A stretch of 51,192 nucleotides of DNA from positions 1 through 51,192 of the forward strand of contig NZ_JAFATE010000557.1 of the NCBI RefSeq assembly GCF_019244115.1, given 5' to 3'. Both the position numbers and the translations under genes were made by a program. Position 1 is the first letter of the stretch, and each line of letters begins with the position of its first letter. This DNA is from Bradyrhizobium sp. Its GTDB lineage: Bacteria; Pseudomonadota; Alphaproteobacteria; Rhizobiales; Xanthobacteraceae. The notes under the pieces were generated by a model. It was not told where the DNA came from, ran no database searches, and worked only from the letters and a program-made list of their open reading frames with translations. Positions 1 through 9,520 of this stretch are shown here, in pieces.

Positions 1-1614
<1,614 letters not shown>

Positions 1615-1932
1615 GTTGGGTTTCCTCACCACGCCATTGTGTGTGCCGGATTCCCGACGTGTTGGAATCAGGCATGCCAGGCGCGAATGCAGAGGTGCCC
1701 TTGCCGTGTGTGCGGGGGTGAGCCTAACAATTTGGCAATGTTCGCCAAACGTCGCTCAAAACCTCGCGAATATGGAAGGCGCCCCCACCCCTCGCCGTTG
1801 GCCCCATGCTAGGGTCTAGGTGAAGGCCCGGACAAGCGGACCCGAACACCGCCCCTTACGACTTTAGTCTAAGCAACTCGGTTTTGTGTAACCGTTCAAG
1901 TGCTTAGACCGTTCTCCAGGAGACCAGAATCT
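1615..1932. other. Divergent intergenic region between lactate permease and ABC transporter
   Basis: About 318 bases with no credible gene. It must hold the promoters of both divergent genes. The only clear signal is the inverted repeat at 1731-1749, listed separately. I could not pick out convincing -35/-10 boxes by eye. Confidence 0.6.
1731..1749. promoter_or_regulatory. Inverted repeat, candidate operator
   Basis: TTTGGC (1731-1736) and GCCAAA (1744-1749) form a perfect 6-bp inverted repeat around a 7-base spacer, in the only shared upstream region of the lactate permease and the ABC transporter. It lies about 120 bases upstream of the permease start. Lactate permease genes are commonly controlled by GntR- or LysR-type regulators, but none is encoded nearby, so an operator role is inference. 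Confidence 0.35.
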
Positions 1933-3684
1933 GTGAACAACATCCGCTCGACGCTCGCCATCGTATGGCGGATCGCCATCCGCTATTTCCGCTCGGAGGA
2001 TAGATGGGCAGGCCTCGGCCTGCTCGCCGCTGTGATCGCGATCCAGCTCGCGCAGGTGGCGATCGACGTCATGGTCAATGCCTGGCGCAACCGCTTCTAC
2101 AACGCGCTTCAGCAATACGACTGGGACGCCTTTGTCAGAGAACTCCTGATCTTTTGCGCGCTCGCCGGCGTCGGCGTGGTCTTGAGCGTCTACGGGCTCT
2201 ATCTCAACCAGTGGCTGCAGATCCGCTGGCGCCGCTGGATGACCAACCACTATCTCGGCCGCTGGCTCGACGGCGCCAACCACTATCGCATGCAGCTGAG
2301 GCGGGATGCCGTCGACAACCCGGACCAGCGCATCGCCGAGGACGTCAAGAGCTTCATCGAGCAGACGCTGGGCATCGGCGTCGGCCTGATCGGTGCGGTG
2401 GTGACGCTGGCGTCCTTTGTCGTCATCCTCTGGGGCCTGTCCGAAGCCGCGCCGCTGCATTTGTTCGGCAGCGAGGTCTCGATCCCCGGCTATCTGGTCT
2501 GGGGCGCGCTGATCTACGCCGTGATCGGAACGGCGCTGACGCAGTGGATCGGCGCCCCGCTGGTCGACCTCAATTTCCAGAGAGAGCGCCGCGAAGCCGA
2601 TTTCCGCTTCAACCTGGTGCGGGTCCGGGAGAACGGCGAGCAGATCGCGCTGCTGCGCGGCGAGCCGGCGGAACACGAGCGGCTCTCGGCGCGCTACGGC
2701 GCCGTCATCGCCAATTGGTACGCCATCATGAGCCGCACCAAGCGGCTGGTGTTCTTTACCGGGAGCTATGACCAGGCCGCGGTGATCGTTCCCCATATCC
2801 TGATCGCGCCGGCCTATTTCGCCAAGGCGGTCCCGCTCGGCGGTATGATGCAGACCGCCGAGGCGTTCGGCAGCGTACAGACCTCGCTGTCGTTTTTCGT
2901 TTCGGCCTACCGCACTCTGGCTGAGTGGCGCGCCGTCGTGGCACGTCTCGACGGTTTCGAGACGTCGATCGCGCGCGCCGAGGCCCTGGCGGGCGAGGCG
3001 CGCGCAATCGATGTCGCCAGCTCGAACAAGCGCGATGGAATCGATCTTGCGCAGCTGCTCGTCAGCCTGCCGAACGGCACGCCGCTTGTTACGGCGGAGG
3101 CATTTTCCTTCAAGAGCGATGCGCATACCCTCGTGACCGGCCCCTCCGGCGCTGGCAAGTCGACGCTGTTCCGTGCCATCGCCGGCATCTGGCCGTTCGG
3201 CCGCGGCTCGATCGCCGTTCCGGCCGATGCGACGCTGATGATGCTGCCGCAGCGGCCCTATTTCCCGGTCGGCACGCTGCGCGCGGCGATCACCTATCCG
3301 GGACCGGAAGAGTCATTCGCCGCGGACAAGGTCCGCGGGATCCTGAGCGCGGTCGGCCTTGGCCGGCTCGAGCCGCAACTCGAGGAGGAGGCGCACTGGA
3401 ACCAGTTCTTGTCGCTCGGCGAACAGCAACGCCTGGCAATTGCGCGTGCCCTGCTGCACGCGCCGCAATATCTGTTTCTGGACGAGGCCACCGCCTCGCT
3501 CGACGAGCCGGCAGAAGCGCGGCTCTACCGCCTGCTTGCCGAGAGCCTGCCGGACACCACGATTATCTCGATCGGCCACCGCTCGACGCTACAGGCCTTC
3601 CACCAGCGCAACGTCGCGCTGGCGCCCGAGGGCGACCATTTTGCGCTGCGGCTCCGGACGACCGAGAACGCCGCGGCGTCCTGA
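1933..3684 (+). CDS. ABC transporter, fused permease-ATPase of the SbmA/BacA-like (YddA/BclA) type
   Basis: Half-transporter of 583 residues. The N-terminal part (about 1-350) has membrane segments and the family-typical stretch WRNRFYNALQQYDWDAF near residue 55, as in the ABC_membrane_2 / SbmA-BacA fold. The C-terminal ATPase has Walker A GPSGAGKST (near 402), signature LSLGEQQR (near 493) and Walker B LFLDEATASLD (near 515), so it should be active. Related proteins move peptides, cobalamin or fatty-acyl groups. Bradyrhizobium BclA has this architecture and takes up plant NCR peptides in symbiosis, but which paralogue this is cannot be told from sequence alone. I chose GTG 1933 because AGGAGA lies 9 bases upstream; a GTG at 1900 in the same frame has no such site. 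Confidence 0.88.
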   Translation: MNNIRSTLAIVWRIAIRYFRSEDRWAGLGLLAAVIAIQLAQVAIDVMVNAWRNRFYNALQQYDWDAFVRELLIFCALAGVGVVLSVYGLYLNQWLQIRWRRWMTNHYLGRWLDGANHYRMQLRRDAVDNPDQRIAEDVKSFIEQTLGIGVGLIGAVVTLASFVVILWGLSEAAPLHLFGSEVSIPGYLVWGALIYAVIGTALTQWIGAPLVDLNFQRERREADFRFNLVRVRENGEQIALLRGEPAEHERLSARYGAVIANWYAIMSRTKRLVFFTGSYDQAAVIVPHILIAPAYFAKAVPLGGMMQTAEAFGSVQTSLSFFVSAYRTLAEWRAVVARLDGFETSIARAEALAGEARAIDVASSNKRDGIDLAQLLVSLPNGTPLVTAEAFSFKSDAHTLVTGPSGAGKSTLFRAIAGIWPFGRGSIAVPADATLMMLPQRPYFPVGTLRAAITYPGPEESFAADKVRGILSAVGLGRLEPQLEEEAHWNQFLSLGEQQRLAIARALLHAPQYLFLDEATASLDEPAEARLYRLLAESLPDTTIISIGHRSTLQAFHQRNVALAPEGDHFALRLRTTENAAAS

Positions 3685-4023
3685 AGCGCAATGAAGTTGG
3701 GTTGAACCGTCTCTGCGCGCAAACGGTTCACCTCTCCGCGCTTGCTCCGCGCTTACGGGGAGAGGTTGCATCGCTTTAGCGATGCGGGTGAGGGGGACTC
3801 GCCACGAGCGCGGACTTGGAGACTCCCCTCACCCCAACCCTCTCCCGGCAAGCGGGGAGAGGGAGCGCACCTACCGCACGGTTCCGATCGAACCTCATCT
3901 CATCAAGCGCTGGTCTGCTGATATCTCGGCACGCCGCGCGTCCCTCACCCGCATCGCGTCTTTCGATGCGATCCGCGGTGCGACCGCACGTGATTACGCC
4001 GGCAAATGACCGGAGACGCAAAA
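3685..4023. other. Intergenic region with an R1 repeat
   Basis: Non-coding stretch between the ABC transporter stop and the porin terminator. It is mostly occupied by the R1 repeat at 3731-3872. The remaining bases up to 4023 show no gene or clear signal. Confidence 0.6.
3731..3872. repeat. R1 intergenic palindromic repeat, copy 1
   Basis: Element with outer GGGGAGAGG/CCTCTCCC hairpins, a small hairpin (GCATCGC/GCGATGC) and a central block containing GCGGACTTGGAGACTCCCC. Related copies occur at 13906-14057, 17016-17118 and 18566-18696, with partial copies at 38474-38495 and 50105-50143. All lie between genes, usually just after a stop codon. Confidence 0.8.
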
Positions 4024-4047
4024 GGGCGGCAGATCGCTCTGCCGCCC
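4020..4047 (-). terminator. Rho-independent terminator of the porin gene
   Basis: GGGCGGCAGA (4024-4033) and TCTGCCGCCC (4038-4047) form a perfect 10-bp stem with a 4-base loop. On the reverse strand the stem is followed by TTTT, and it begins 27 bases after the porin stop codon. Confidence 0.88.
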
Positions 4048-4074
4048 GTGCCCACAATCCCCTAAGCAGAAAGC

Positions 4075-5121
4075 TCACTTCAGATTGGTGATTGCCGTCA
4101 GGTCAGCCGACAGCTTGGCGACACCTGCCGCGCCGCACCAGTTGGAGCCGAAGCCACCCGGGTTAATCGCCGTGATGTTGGACGGACTGAAGGACGTGGT
4201 GCTGTAGTCGCTGGTGAAGGCATTGCAGCTTGCCTTCGACAGGTTGGTGTCCGAATAACGCAGGTCCAGCGTGAACACCTTGTAGGTGAAGCCGACGCCG
4301 ACGTTCCAGGTGTTGTAGCTCGGCTCCGGAATGCCGTTCGGGAACGGACCACCGAAGGCGGTCGCGACCGTCGTGCCGTAGAACGCGTCGGAGGTGCCGA
4401 GCCACTGCCGACCGAACTCGCCGGAGATATACATGCCGACGCCGCTGCTGCCGAAGATTGTGCTCGGTGCAGTCCACTTGGCCGTGATCGACGAGTAATT
4501 GCCCCAGGCGCCAAGGTTCAGGAAATTCGGCGAATAGAACTCGTTGAAGCCGACCGTCCACTGGTCGTTGATGTTGATGTTGAGCTTGGCGTAGCCCTCA
4601 TAAAAGCTCGCATTCCGCTTGGCGAAGTTGCCATTGATCGGCAATCCGCCAATCCCGGGCACCCCGAAATCGATGCCCTGGCCGAAAGAGGCGCAATTGT
4701 TCGTCGGTGCAGGCACCGTACCCTGTGCACCGAAGCACTGGCCGCCTGGATAGAGATAGCCCCACACGCCGAAGTCGAAGGCGAAGATGCCGAAGGTCGG
4801 GCGGATACCGCCGTAGATGTCCACCTCAGCCGCGGCTCGGTTCGGGAAGGAGATGCTTTCCGCCGAGGTGCCGACGTAGAGCTGGACATCCTTGTTGACG
4901 TTGTAGCGCGGCTCGAAATAGGCGGCGACGGACGGCTTGTGGTTGGACTGGGTCACGCCGCGGAAGATGTAATCGCTCATGATCGCGCCGCCGAACGCGA
5001 TATCCCAGGGCTCAAATGGGGCGGGCGGCGGCGCCTTGACGGCCTTCACGGCCATGTCCGCGGCCAGAGCCGATCCCGATACCATTGCTAGCGCCGTTGC
5101 TAACAAAGCGATCTTCTTCAT
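4075..5121 (-). CDS. TorF-family putative outer-membrane porin
   Basis: Secreted beta-barrel protein of 348 residues. It has a clear Sec signal peptide, MKKIALLATALAMVSGSALA, followed by AADMAVKAVKAPPPAPFEPW and then SDYIFRGVTQSNHKPS, a stretch typical of the TorF/TIGR02001 group of alphaproteobacterial outer-membrane proteins. The rest is alternating aromatic and polar residues with glycine- and asparagine-rich turns, as expected for barrel strands. Function is presumably passive diffusion of small solutes; substrate unknown. Start chosen at the ATG at 5121 (GGGGA a few bases upstream). An in-frame ATG at 5133 would add four residues. It is single-gene, closed by the terminator at 4020-4047. 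Confidence 0.85.
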   Translation of the reverse strand: MKKIALLATALAMVSGSALAADMAVKAVKAPPPAPFEPWDIAFGGAIMSDYIFRGVTQSNHKPSVAAYFEPRYNVNKDVQLYVGTSAESISFPNRAAAEVDIYGGIRPTFGIFAFDFGVWGYLYPGGQCFGAQGTVPAPTNNCASFGQGIDFGVPGIGGLPINGNFAKRNASFYEGYAKLNININDQWTVGFNEFYSPNFLNLGAWGNYSSITAKWTAPSTIFGSSGVGMYISGEFGRQWLGTSDAFYGTTVATAFGGPFPNGIPEPSYNTWNVGVGFTYKVFTLDLRYSDTNLSKASCNAFTSDYSTTSFSPSNITAINPGGFGSNWCGAAGVAKLSADLTAITNLK

Positions 5122-5708
5122 CTGGTTCCCCATCACTTTCCAAACCCAGTTCGATTTCCGCCGCCCCCGCGGCAAACGACAACCGACTGCGACCAAATCT
5201 TTGCAAACCCGCCGCAATCTGGAACGCCTCCCCAAGACCGTGAAGCAAAAAAAACAAACATCTGCCGACTTTTTGGGCGTTTGGGCCTTTTCGTGAAATG
5301 TTGTCGGAACGTGTTGCATTTGGACAACAATTCCAGGGTGCCCAAATCCTCTCCTGATGCGTTTGGGACACGCGGGCCCCTGCAACGCGTGCCGCGAACC
5401 TGGCCGACGAATCACTTGTGCACGGTCGCCCGACAATCGATTGCAGGATGATCGAACGAAAAAGGCCGCGGCAAACCCTGCCGCGGCCTTTTGCCGACTT
5501 GCTGCTCCCTTAAGCTCCTCGTTCGCCTCAGCCTCCGCAAACGCGAGGCTCGTCCTTCCCTAGGCCAAGCCGTTGCCCAGCCCGAAATACGTCGCCTCAT
5601 ACGATAAACCAAGGCGCGATGGCGGCTGACCTGAACCCAACTTCGTCACCGGACCCTCGCCGCTTGTGACCCAGCAAGGCGTGAGGCCATCGCGCTTTAG
5701 CTTCAGCC
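5122..5708. other. Long intergenic stretch upstream of the porin gene
   Basis: About 590 bases without a supported gene. The half next to the porin is less GC-rich (runs of A near 5248-5256) and must hold the porin promoter and leader. A bidirectional terminator hairpin lies at 5461-5491. Between 5492 and 5708 I see only what would be the 3' untranslated region of the H1-like gene. Confidence 0.5.
5456..5496 (-). terminator. Strong, probably bidirectional, terminator hairpin
   Basis: AAAGGCCGCGGCA (5461-5473) and TGCCGCGGCCTTT (5479-5491) make a perfect 13-bp stem with a 5-base loop. Read on the reverse strand it is followed by further T residues, so it can end transcripts from the H1-like/glc side before the porin. 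The T run on the plus strand is shorter. Confidence 0.8.
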
Positions 5709-6065
5709 TCAGTTGTGGTGCTCTTCGCCTGACGAGGGGCCTGCCCATGAAGATTCGGAATGCGAGGGCGAAGAGGCCTCCCAGCTCGATTCCTCTTGCG
5801 CCGGAGCCGGCTCGGGCATCGGTGCAGGCTTCTTCGCCGCGCGCTTCTTGGCAGCCTTTTTCGGCGCCGCCGCCTTGGCGGCCGATTTCTTCGCCGTCTT
5901 CGCGCCCTTCTTGGCCTTTGCCGCCTTCTTGGCCGCTTTCTTCGGGGCCTTCTTCGCAGACTTCTTGGCGGCCTTCTTCTTCGAAGTCTTCTTCGCGCTC
6001 TTCTTCGCCATCAGAAGCTCTTTGCTGTCGTCTTTCTTGCTTTTCTTCTTTTTCGCTTTCGCCAT
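5709..6065 (-). CDS. Lysine-rich histone H1-like protein
   Basis: A 118-residue protein of extreme composition. Residues 1-80 are almost only Lys and Ala in KKAAKK-type repeats, followed by a Pro/Glu segment (PAPMPEPAPAQEE) and a Ser/Glu/His tail ending SGEEHHN. It has no membrane segment or enzyme motif. Such tails resemble the C-terminal domain of histone H1 and bacterial H1-like nucleoid proteins (AlgP, Hc1, PhaF-like), which bind DNA or polymer granules non-specifically. Nucleoid binding here is inference from composition. ATG 6065 has AGGAGG 8 bases upstream. It follows glcF on the same strand after 73 bases, so it may be co-transcribed. The repeats could expand or contract by slippage. 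Confidence 0.75.
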   Translation of the reverse strand: MAKAKKKKSKKDDSKELLMAKKSAKKTSKKKAAKKSAKKAPKKAAKKAAKAKKGAKTAKKSAAKAAAPKKAAKKRAAKKPAPMPEPAPAQEESSWEASSPSHSESSWAGPSSGEEHHN

Positions 6066-6138
6066 TTTTGATCCTCCTATTGCCGCCGATCAATGTCCAT
6101 CGGGCGCTTGAGTACGTCCCGCATGATGGGCGGGGTCA

Positions 6139-7476
6139 TCAATCATTCGATCCTGGCCGAGGACCGCCGGTCGCCCAATCGAGAAGCTCAATCGTGTGCA
6201 CCACAGGCACTGACGTGCCGCCGGCAATCTGAACCATGCATCCAATATTGCCAGCGGCGATCATGTCCGGCTTGACGCTTGCGATGTTGGCGATCTTTCG
6301 ATCGCGCAATCGCTCTGCAATGTCAGGCTGGAGGATGTTGTACGTCCCTGCCGAACCGCAACACAAATGACTCTCAGGCACATCTTTCACTACGAATCCG
6401 TTCTTGGAAAGCAAATCTTTCGGAATGCCTGTGATTTTCTGTCCATGCTGCAGCGAACAGGCCGCGTGATAGGCGATGACGACATCGCGCTTGTTCGCTT
6501 GCCTGCTCGTCTCCTCGGGCTCTGAGCAGCGTAATTCGATGCCGTCGAGATATTCAGTAATGTCCTTGGTCAGTGCCGAAACCAGTGCCGCGGGGCCTGC
6601 GAAATCGCGGTCTTCGCGCAGCATATGGCCGTAGTCCTTGATCACGGTTCCACAGCCCGAGGCCGTCACGACGATGGCATCGAGGCCGCCACGTTCGGCT
6701 TCATCGAGCCACGCCGTGATGTTGGCGCGCGCCCTCGTCAGCGCATCGTCGTCGCGCCCGAGATGGTGAGTCAGCGCGCCGCAACATTGCTCGTCCTTGA
6801 CGAGGACGACCTCGATGCCGTGCCGGGTCAGCACGTTGATGGCGGCCTGGTTGATTCGCGGTGCCAGGACCTGCTGGGCGCAGCCCTGCAGCAAGGCGAC
6901 GCGTCCGCGCCGCTCGCCCTTCGCTGCGAAGACGCTGCCGGGCGCCGGCCCACGCGGCGGCAGCGCCGGGGGCGCCAGCGACAGCATCGCTTTGGTGCGC
7001 CGCAGCAGAGACGAGTTGACGCCGGCGCGATCAGGCAGCAAGCGCGCCAGCGGCCGGCCGAGCCGCGCCAGCGACATGGCTAAACGAAACAGCGCCGGTT
7101 CCGGCAGGATCCGGGCCAGCACGGCGCGCAACAGACGATCGGCAAACGGTCGCGCAAATCCCTTCTCGATCCGGACACGGGCCTGATCGACGAGATGCAT
7201 GTAGTGCACGCCGGAGGGACAGGTTGTCATGCAGGCCAGGCACGACAGGCAGCGATCGATATGCTTGACCACCTGCGCCGTAGGGGCCTGGTCCTTCTCC
7301 AGCATCTCCTTGATCAGGTAGATCCGGCCGCGCGGGCTATCGAGCTCGTCGCCCAGCAGCACATAGGTCGGGCAGGTCGCGGTGCAGAAGCCGCAGTGTA
7401 CGCAGGCGCGCAGGATCTTGTCGGCTTCCGCGATGTCGGGATCGGCGAGCTGCGCCAGGCTGAATTCGGTCTTCAT
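6139..7476 (-). CDS. glcF: Glycolate oxidase iron-sulfur subunit GlcF
   Basis: Electron-transfer subunit of the membrane-associated glycolate dehydrogenase (GlcDEF), passing electrons from GlcD toward quinone. In 445 residues it has two [4Fe-4S] motifs, CVHCGFCTATCP (near residue 26) and CLSCLACMTTCP (near 78), then two cysteine-rich CCG domains with EQCCGAL, ASGCGT, YHAACSLQHG and SHLCCGSAGTYN. Length and order fit GlcF. It starts 19 bases after the glcE stop, so the two form one transcription unit. The partner glcD is not adjacent but 4.2 kb away at 11708-13204. Assignment is firm. Confidence 0.95.
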   Translation of the reverse strand: MKTEFSLAQLADPDIAEADKILRACVHCGFCTATCPTYVLLGDELDSPRGRIYLIKEMLEKDQAPTAQVVKHIDRCLSCLACMTTCPSGVHYMHLVDQARVRIEKGFARPFADRLLRAVLARILPEPALFRLAMSLARLGRPLARLLPDRAGVNSSLLRRTKAMLSLAPPALPPRGPAPGSVFAAKGERRGRVALLQGCAQQVLAPRINQAAINVLTRHGIEVVLVKDEQCCGALTHHLGRDDDALTRARANITAWLDEAERGGLDAIVVTASGCGTVIKDYGHMLREDRDFAGPAALVSALTKDITEYLDGIELRCSEPEETSRQANKRDVVIAYHAACSLQHGQKITGIPKDLLSKNGFVVKDVPESHLCCGSAGTYNILQPDIAERLRDRKIANIASVKPDMIAAGNIGCMVQIAGGTSVPVVHTIELLDWATGGPRPGSND

Positions 7477-7495
7477 GCCGCTGATGTCCCGGTTG

Positions 7496-8731
7496 TCATG
7501 TTGCTGGGCGTGTCATCCGGCCGCGATTGAGGATGTTCTTTGGATCGAAGCTCGCGCGAAGCCGCTCACTGAGCGCGGCGACGCCGCCCGCCTGGGCCGG
7601 GAACACGTCGACCTCGCGCCGCACCGCATCGGATGCGCGAACGAGCGTGGCGTGGCCGCCGGCCGCCGCGGTGCGCTGGCGCACCACCGTGGCGAGCGCA
7701 TCCGCTTTCGGCGGCAGCGCCGCCCAGATCAGCCCGCCGCCCCAGTCGTAGATTACCTCGCCACCGGTCTCGCGCGCGAGCTGCCGGCCCAGGGCACCGC
7801 CGGAAGCCGGCGGGCCCACGATCCGCCACACCGGCCAGGCCCCGAGCGGCCCCGATGCGGCGAACGGCAGCACGTCGCGCAGAGCAGTCCAGGCCGCGGC
7901 CGAGTCGGCGTCCTCGACGATATCAGCGCGGCCGGACGGGGCGAGCTCGGCCGCCAGCGCCCTGGCGCGGTGAACGGCGGAGGCCAAAATGCCCTCGAGC
8001 CGCAGCAGCGTGACCGCCTCGCGCGGCGAACCAAAGCGATCGAGCCCGCCGACCTCCGCGCCGAGCGCGGAGACCGGCACATGGGCGGCTCCGGTCACGT
8101 CGAAAGGCGAGCCCAGGGCCTGCGTCATGACACGGTTGGCGGCGATGTCATCGAGGCCGCGCAGCACCAGGGTGCGCTCGGCCTCGGGGCGCGGCAGCAC
8201 TTTGAGCGTCACCTCGGTCATGACCGCCAGCGTGCCCCAGGAGCCGGCCAGCAGCTTGCAGAGATCATAGCCGGTGACGTTCTTCACCACCTTGCCGCCG
8301 GTCTTGAAACTCTCGCCGAAGCCGGACACCGCATGGGCGCCGAGCAAATGGTCGCGCACGCCACCGGCCTTGACGCGGCGCGGCCCGGCCAGGCTGGAAG
8401 CGATCATGCCGCCGATGGTGCCGAGTTGAGGCGTGCCGAGCAGCGGCGCTGTATTGACCGGCTCGAAGGCGAACTGCTGGTTCTTGGAATCGATCAGCGA
8501 CATCACGTCGGCGAGCGGCGCCCCGGCCTCAACCGTCACGATCAGCTCGTTCGGTTCGTAGGACTTGACCGCGTTCAGGGCGGAGAGATCGAGCACGGCA
8601 TTGGTGGCCATGATCCGGCCGATCCGGCGCTTGGAGCCATGCCCGACGATCTCCAGCGGCTGCTCGGCCGCGATTGCCGCCCGCACGGCCGTCTCGACGT
8701 CACCGGCGTCTCGTACTTTCAGGACATCCAC
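7496..8731 (-). CDS. glcE: Glycolate oxidase FAD-binding subunit GlcE
   Basis: FAD-binding subunit of glycolate dehydrogenase, 411 residues. The PCMH-type FAD-binding domain covers about residues 10-180, with EIVGHGSKRRIG near 27, then GTPQLGTIGGMIA and KTGGKVVKNVTGYDLCKLLAGSWGTL split across the FAD-contact region. The C-terminal half is the weakly conserved GlcE domain ending FDPKNILNRGRM. The start is a GTG at 8731 with GAAGGCG upstream. It leads the glcE-glcF unit. The upstream region is shared with the divergent monooxygenase-like gene at 9050 and holds two palindromes. Confidence 0.93.
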   Translation of the reverse strand: MDVLKVRDAGDVETAVRAAIAAEQPLEIVGHGSKRRIGRIMATNAVLDLSALNAVKSYEPNELIVTVEAGAPLADVMSLIDSKNQQFAFEPVNTAPLLGTPQLGTIGGMIASSLAGPRRVKAGGVRDHLLGAHAVSGFGESFKTGGKVVKNVTGYDLCKLLAGSWGTLAVMTEVTLKVLPRPEAERTLVLRGLDDIAANRVMTQALGSPFDVTGAAHVPVSALGAEVGGLDRFGSPREAVTLLRLEGILASAVHRARALAAELAPSGRADIVEDADSAAAWTALRDVLPFAASGPLGAWPVWRIVGPPASGGALGRQLARETGGEVIYDWGGGLIWAALPPKADALATVVRQRTAAAGGHATLVRASDAVRREVDVFPAQAGGVAALSERLRASFDPKNILNRGRMTRPAT

Positions 8732-8916
8732 ACTGGTCGCCTTCGCCTCGATCCTTTCAGATGGAGCGCCGCCGTCCTGCGGCGATCAATCCGCCTCGCA
8801 TTACCCGTTCTAAAGACATGGAGGCCGGACACAAGGGCAACAAATGACGCAAGCGGACGGTCGCCGCGCCGCGCGGTGAACCATCCCGCACCTGTGACGC
8901 CGCCGCGCATCCAACT

Positions 8917-8934
8917 ATTCGATCGTTATCGAAT
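8917..8934. promoter_or_regulatory. Inverted repeat, candidate operator 1
   Basis: ATTCGAT, 4-base spacer, ATCGAAT: a perfect 7-bp inverted repeat lying 116 bases upstream of the cassette start at 9050. It shares the TTCGA/TCGAA core with the next palindrome, which suggests two sites for one dimeric repressor. No regulator gene is adjacent. Confidence 0.5.
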
Positions 8935-8944
8935 TATCGACGAG

Positions 8945-8970
8945 AACAATTCGTCTATTGTCGAATTGTT
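8945..8970. promoter_or_regulatory. Inverted repeat, candidate operator 2
   Basis: AACAATTCG (8945-8953) and CGAATTGTT (8962-8970) form a perfect 9-bp inverted repeat around 8 bases, 80 bases upstream of the start at 9050. The geometry fits a TetR/MarR-type dimer site. The regulator is not in the neighbourhood. Confidence 0.55.
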
Positions 8971-9049
8971 GATGTCGGCCGGCAAGTATCGTCCAAGTAT
9001 CATTGCGACCGCCGGCCGCTGAATGTCACAGCAAATGGGAGTGACGACG

Positions 9050-9388
9050 ATGGCGCAATATGCAATCGACCAGACAACCGTGAGCGAGGCCGTCCGGGGC
9101 GGCGGTCTGCTGGTGGTCGCACAATGGGAAGCCAAGGAGGGACAGGCCGACAAGGTTGCGGAGATTCTCGGGCGCTTCCTGCCCGAAGCACAGCGCGAGC
9201 CGGGTGCCGCGCTGTTCCTGATCAGCCGCGCCCGGGACAACCCGGCGCAATTCTTGTTTTACGAACTGTTCCGCGATGAGGCCGCCTTCAAGGCGCATCA
9301 GGACAGCGCGCATTTTGCCACCTACATCGCGGGCCAAGCGCTACCGCTGCTCGAAAGGCGCGAGCGCACGCAATACACGCTGCTCTGA
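9050..9388 (+). CDS. Antibiotic biosynthesis monooxygenase (ABM)-domain protein
   Basis: Small dimeric alpha+beta barrel protein of 112 residues: LLVVAQWEAKEGQADKVAEILGRFLP, EPGAALFLISRA, FLFYELFRDEAAFKAHQDS and HFATYI follow the pattern of the YgiN/ABM family, which includes quinol and polyketide monooxygenases but also many proteins with no known reaction. I start at ATG 9050, which has GGGAG 8 bases upstream; an ATG at 9023 adds nine residues but lacks a ribosome site. It is the first of three same-strand genes (9050, 9521, 10532) lodged between glcE and glcD. Its substrate cannot be inferred. Confidence 0.8.
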   Translation: MAQYAIDQTTVSEAVRGGGLLVVAQWEAKEGQADKVAEILGRFLPEAQREPGAALFLISRARDNPAQFLFYELFRDEAAFKAHQDSAHFATYIAGQALPLLERRERTQYTLL

Positions 9389-9403
9389 GGACGATGGAAC
9401 CAA

Positions 9404-9437
9404 CGAAATCACTTCGACCACGGTCGAAGTGATTTCG
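9404..9437. promoter_or_regulatory. Perfect 16-bp inverted repeat inside the cassette
   Basis: CGAAATCACTTCGACC (9404-9419) is followed after 2 bases by its exact reverse complement (9422-9437). It lies in the 132-base gap between the ABM gene and the hydrolase gene. There is no T run, so it is not a standard terminator. It could be an operator for an internal promoter, an RNA processing or stabilising hairpin, or an attenuator. Confidence 0.6.
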
Positions 9438-9520
9438 GGAACGGAGCGCATCGGGCGCGGTTGACGCCTGACATTTGTGACCGCCCCGATGGTCCTCCGT
9501 CAATATTGGGAGTTCACAGC

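Larger units (their letters stand above)
8732..9049. other. Divergent intergenic region between glcE and the ABM cassette
   Basis: About 318 bases with no gene. The half near 8900-9000 is clearly more AT-rich than the neighbours and carries two inverted repeats (8917-8934, 8945-8970), making it the probable control region of the cassette at 9050 and possibly of glcE-glcF. Confidence 0.65.

Noticed and set aside
1864..3126. 420-codon frame opposite the ABC transporter
   Set aside because: It mirrors a well-supported gene, has low-complexity Arg/Asp/Gln-rich composition and no ribosome site; typical high-GC antisense shadow.
7382..9022. 546-codon plus-strand frame over glcE
   Set aside because: Antisense to glcE through most of its length, no domain pattern, runs into the AT-rich control region.
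9404..9437. Reading the palindrome as a Rho-independent terminator
   Set aside because: No T run follows on either strand; kept as a palindrome of unknown role.
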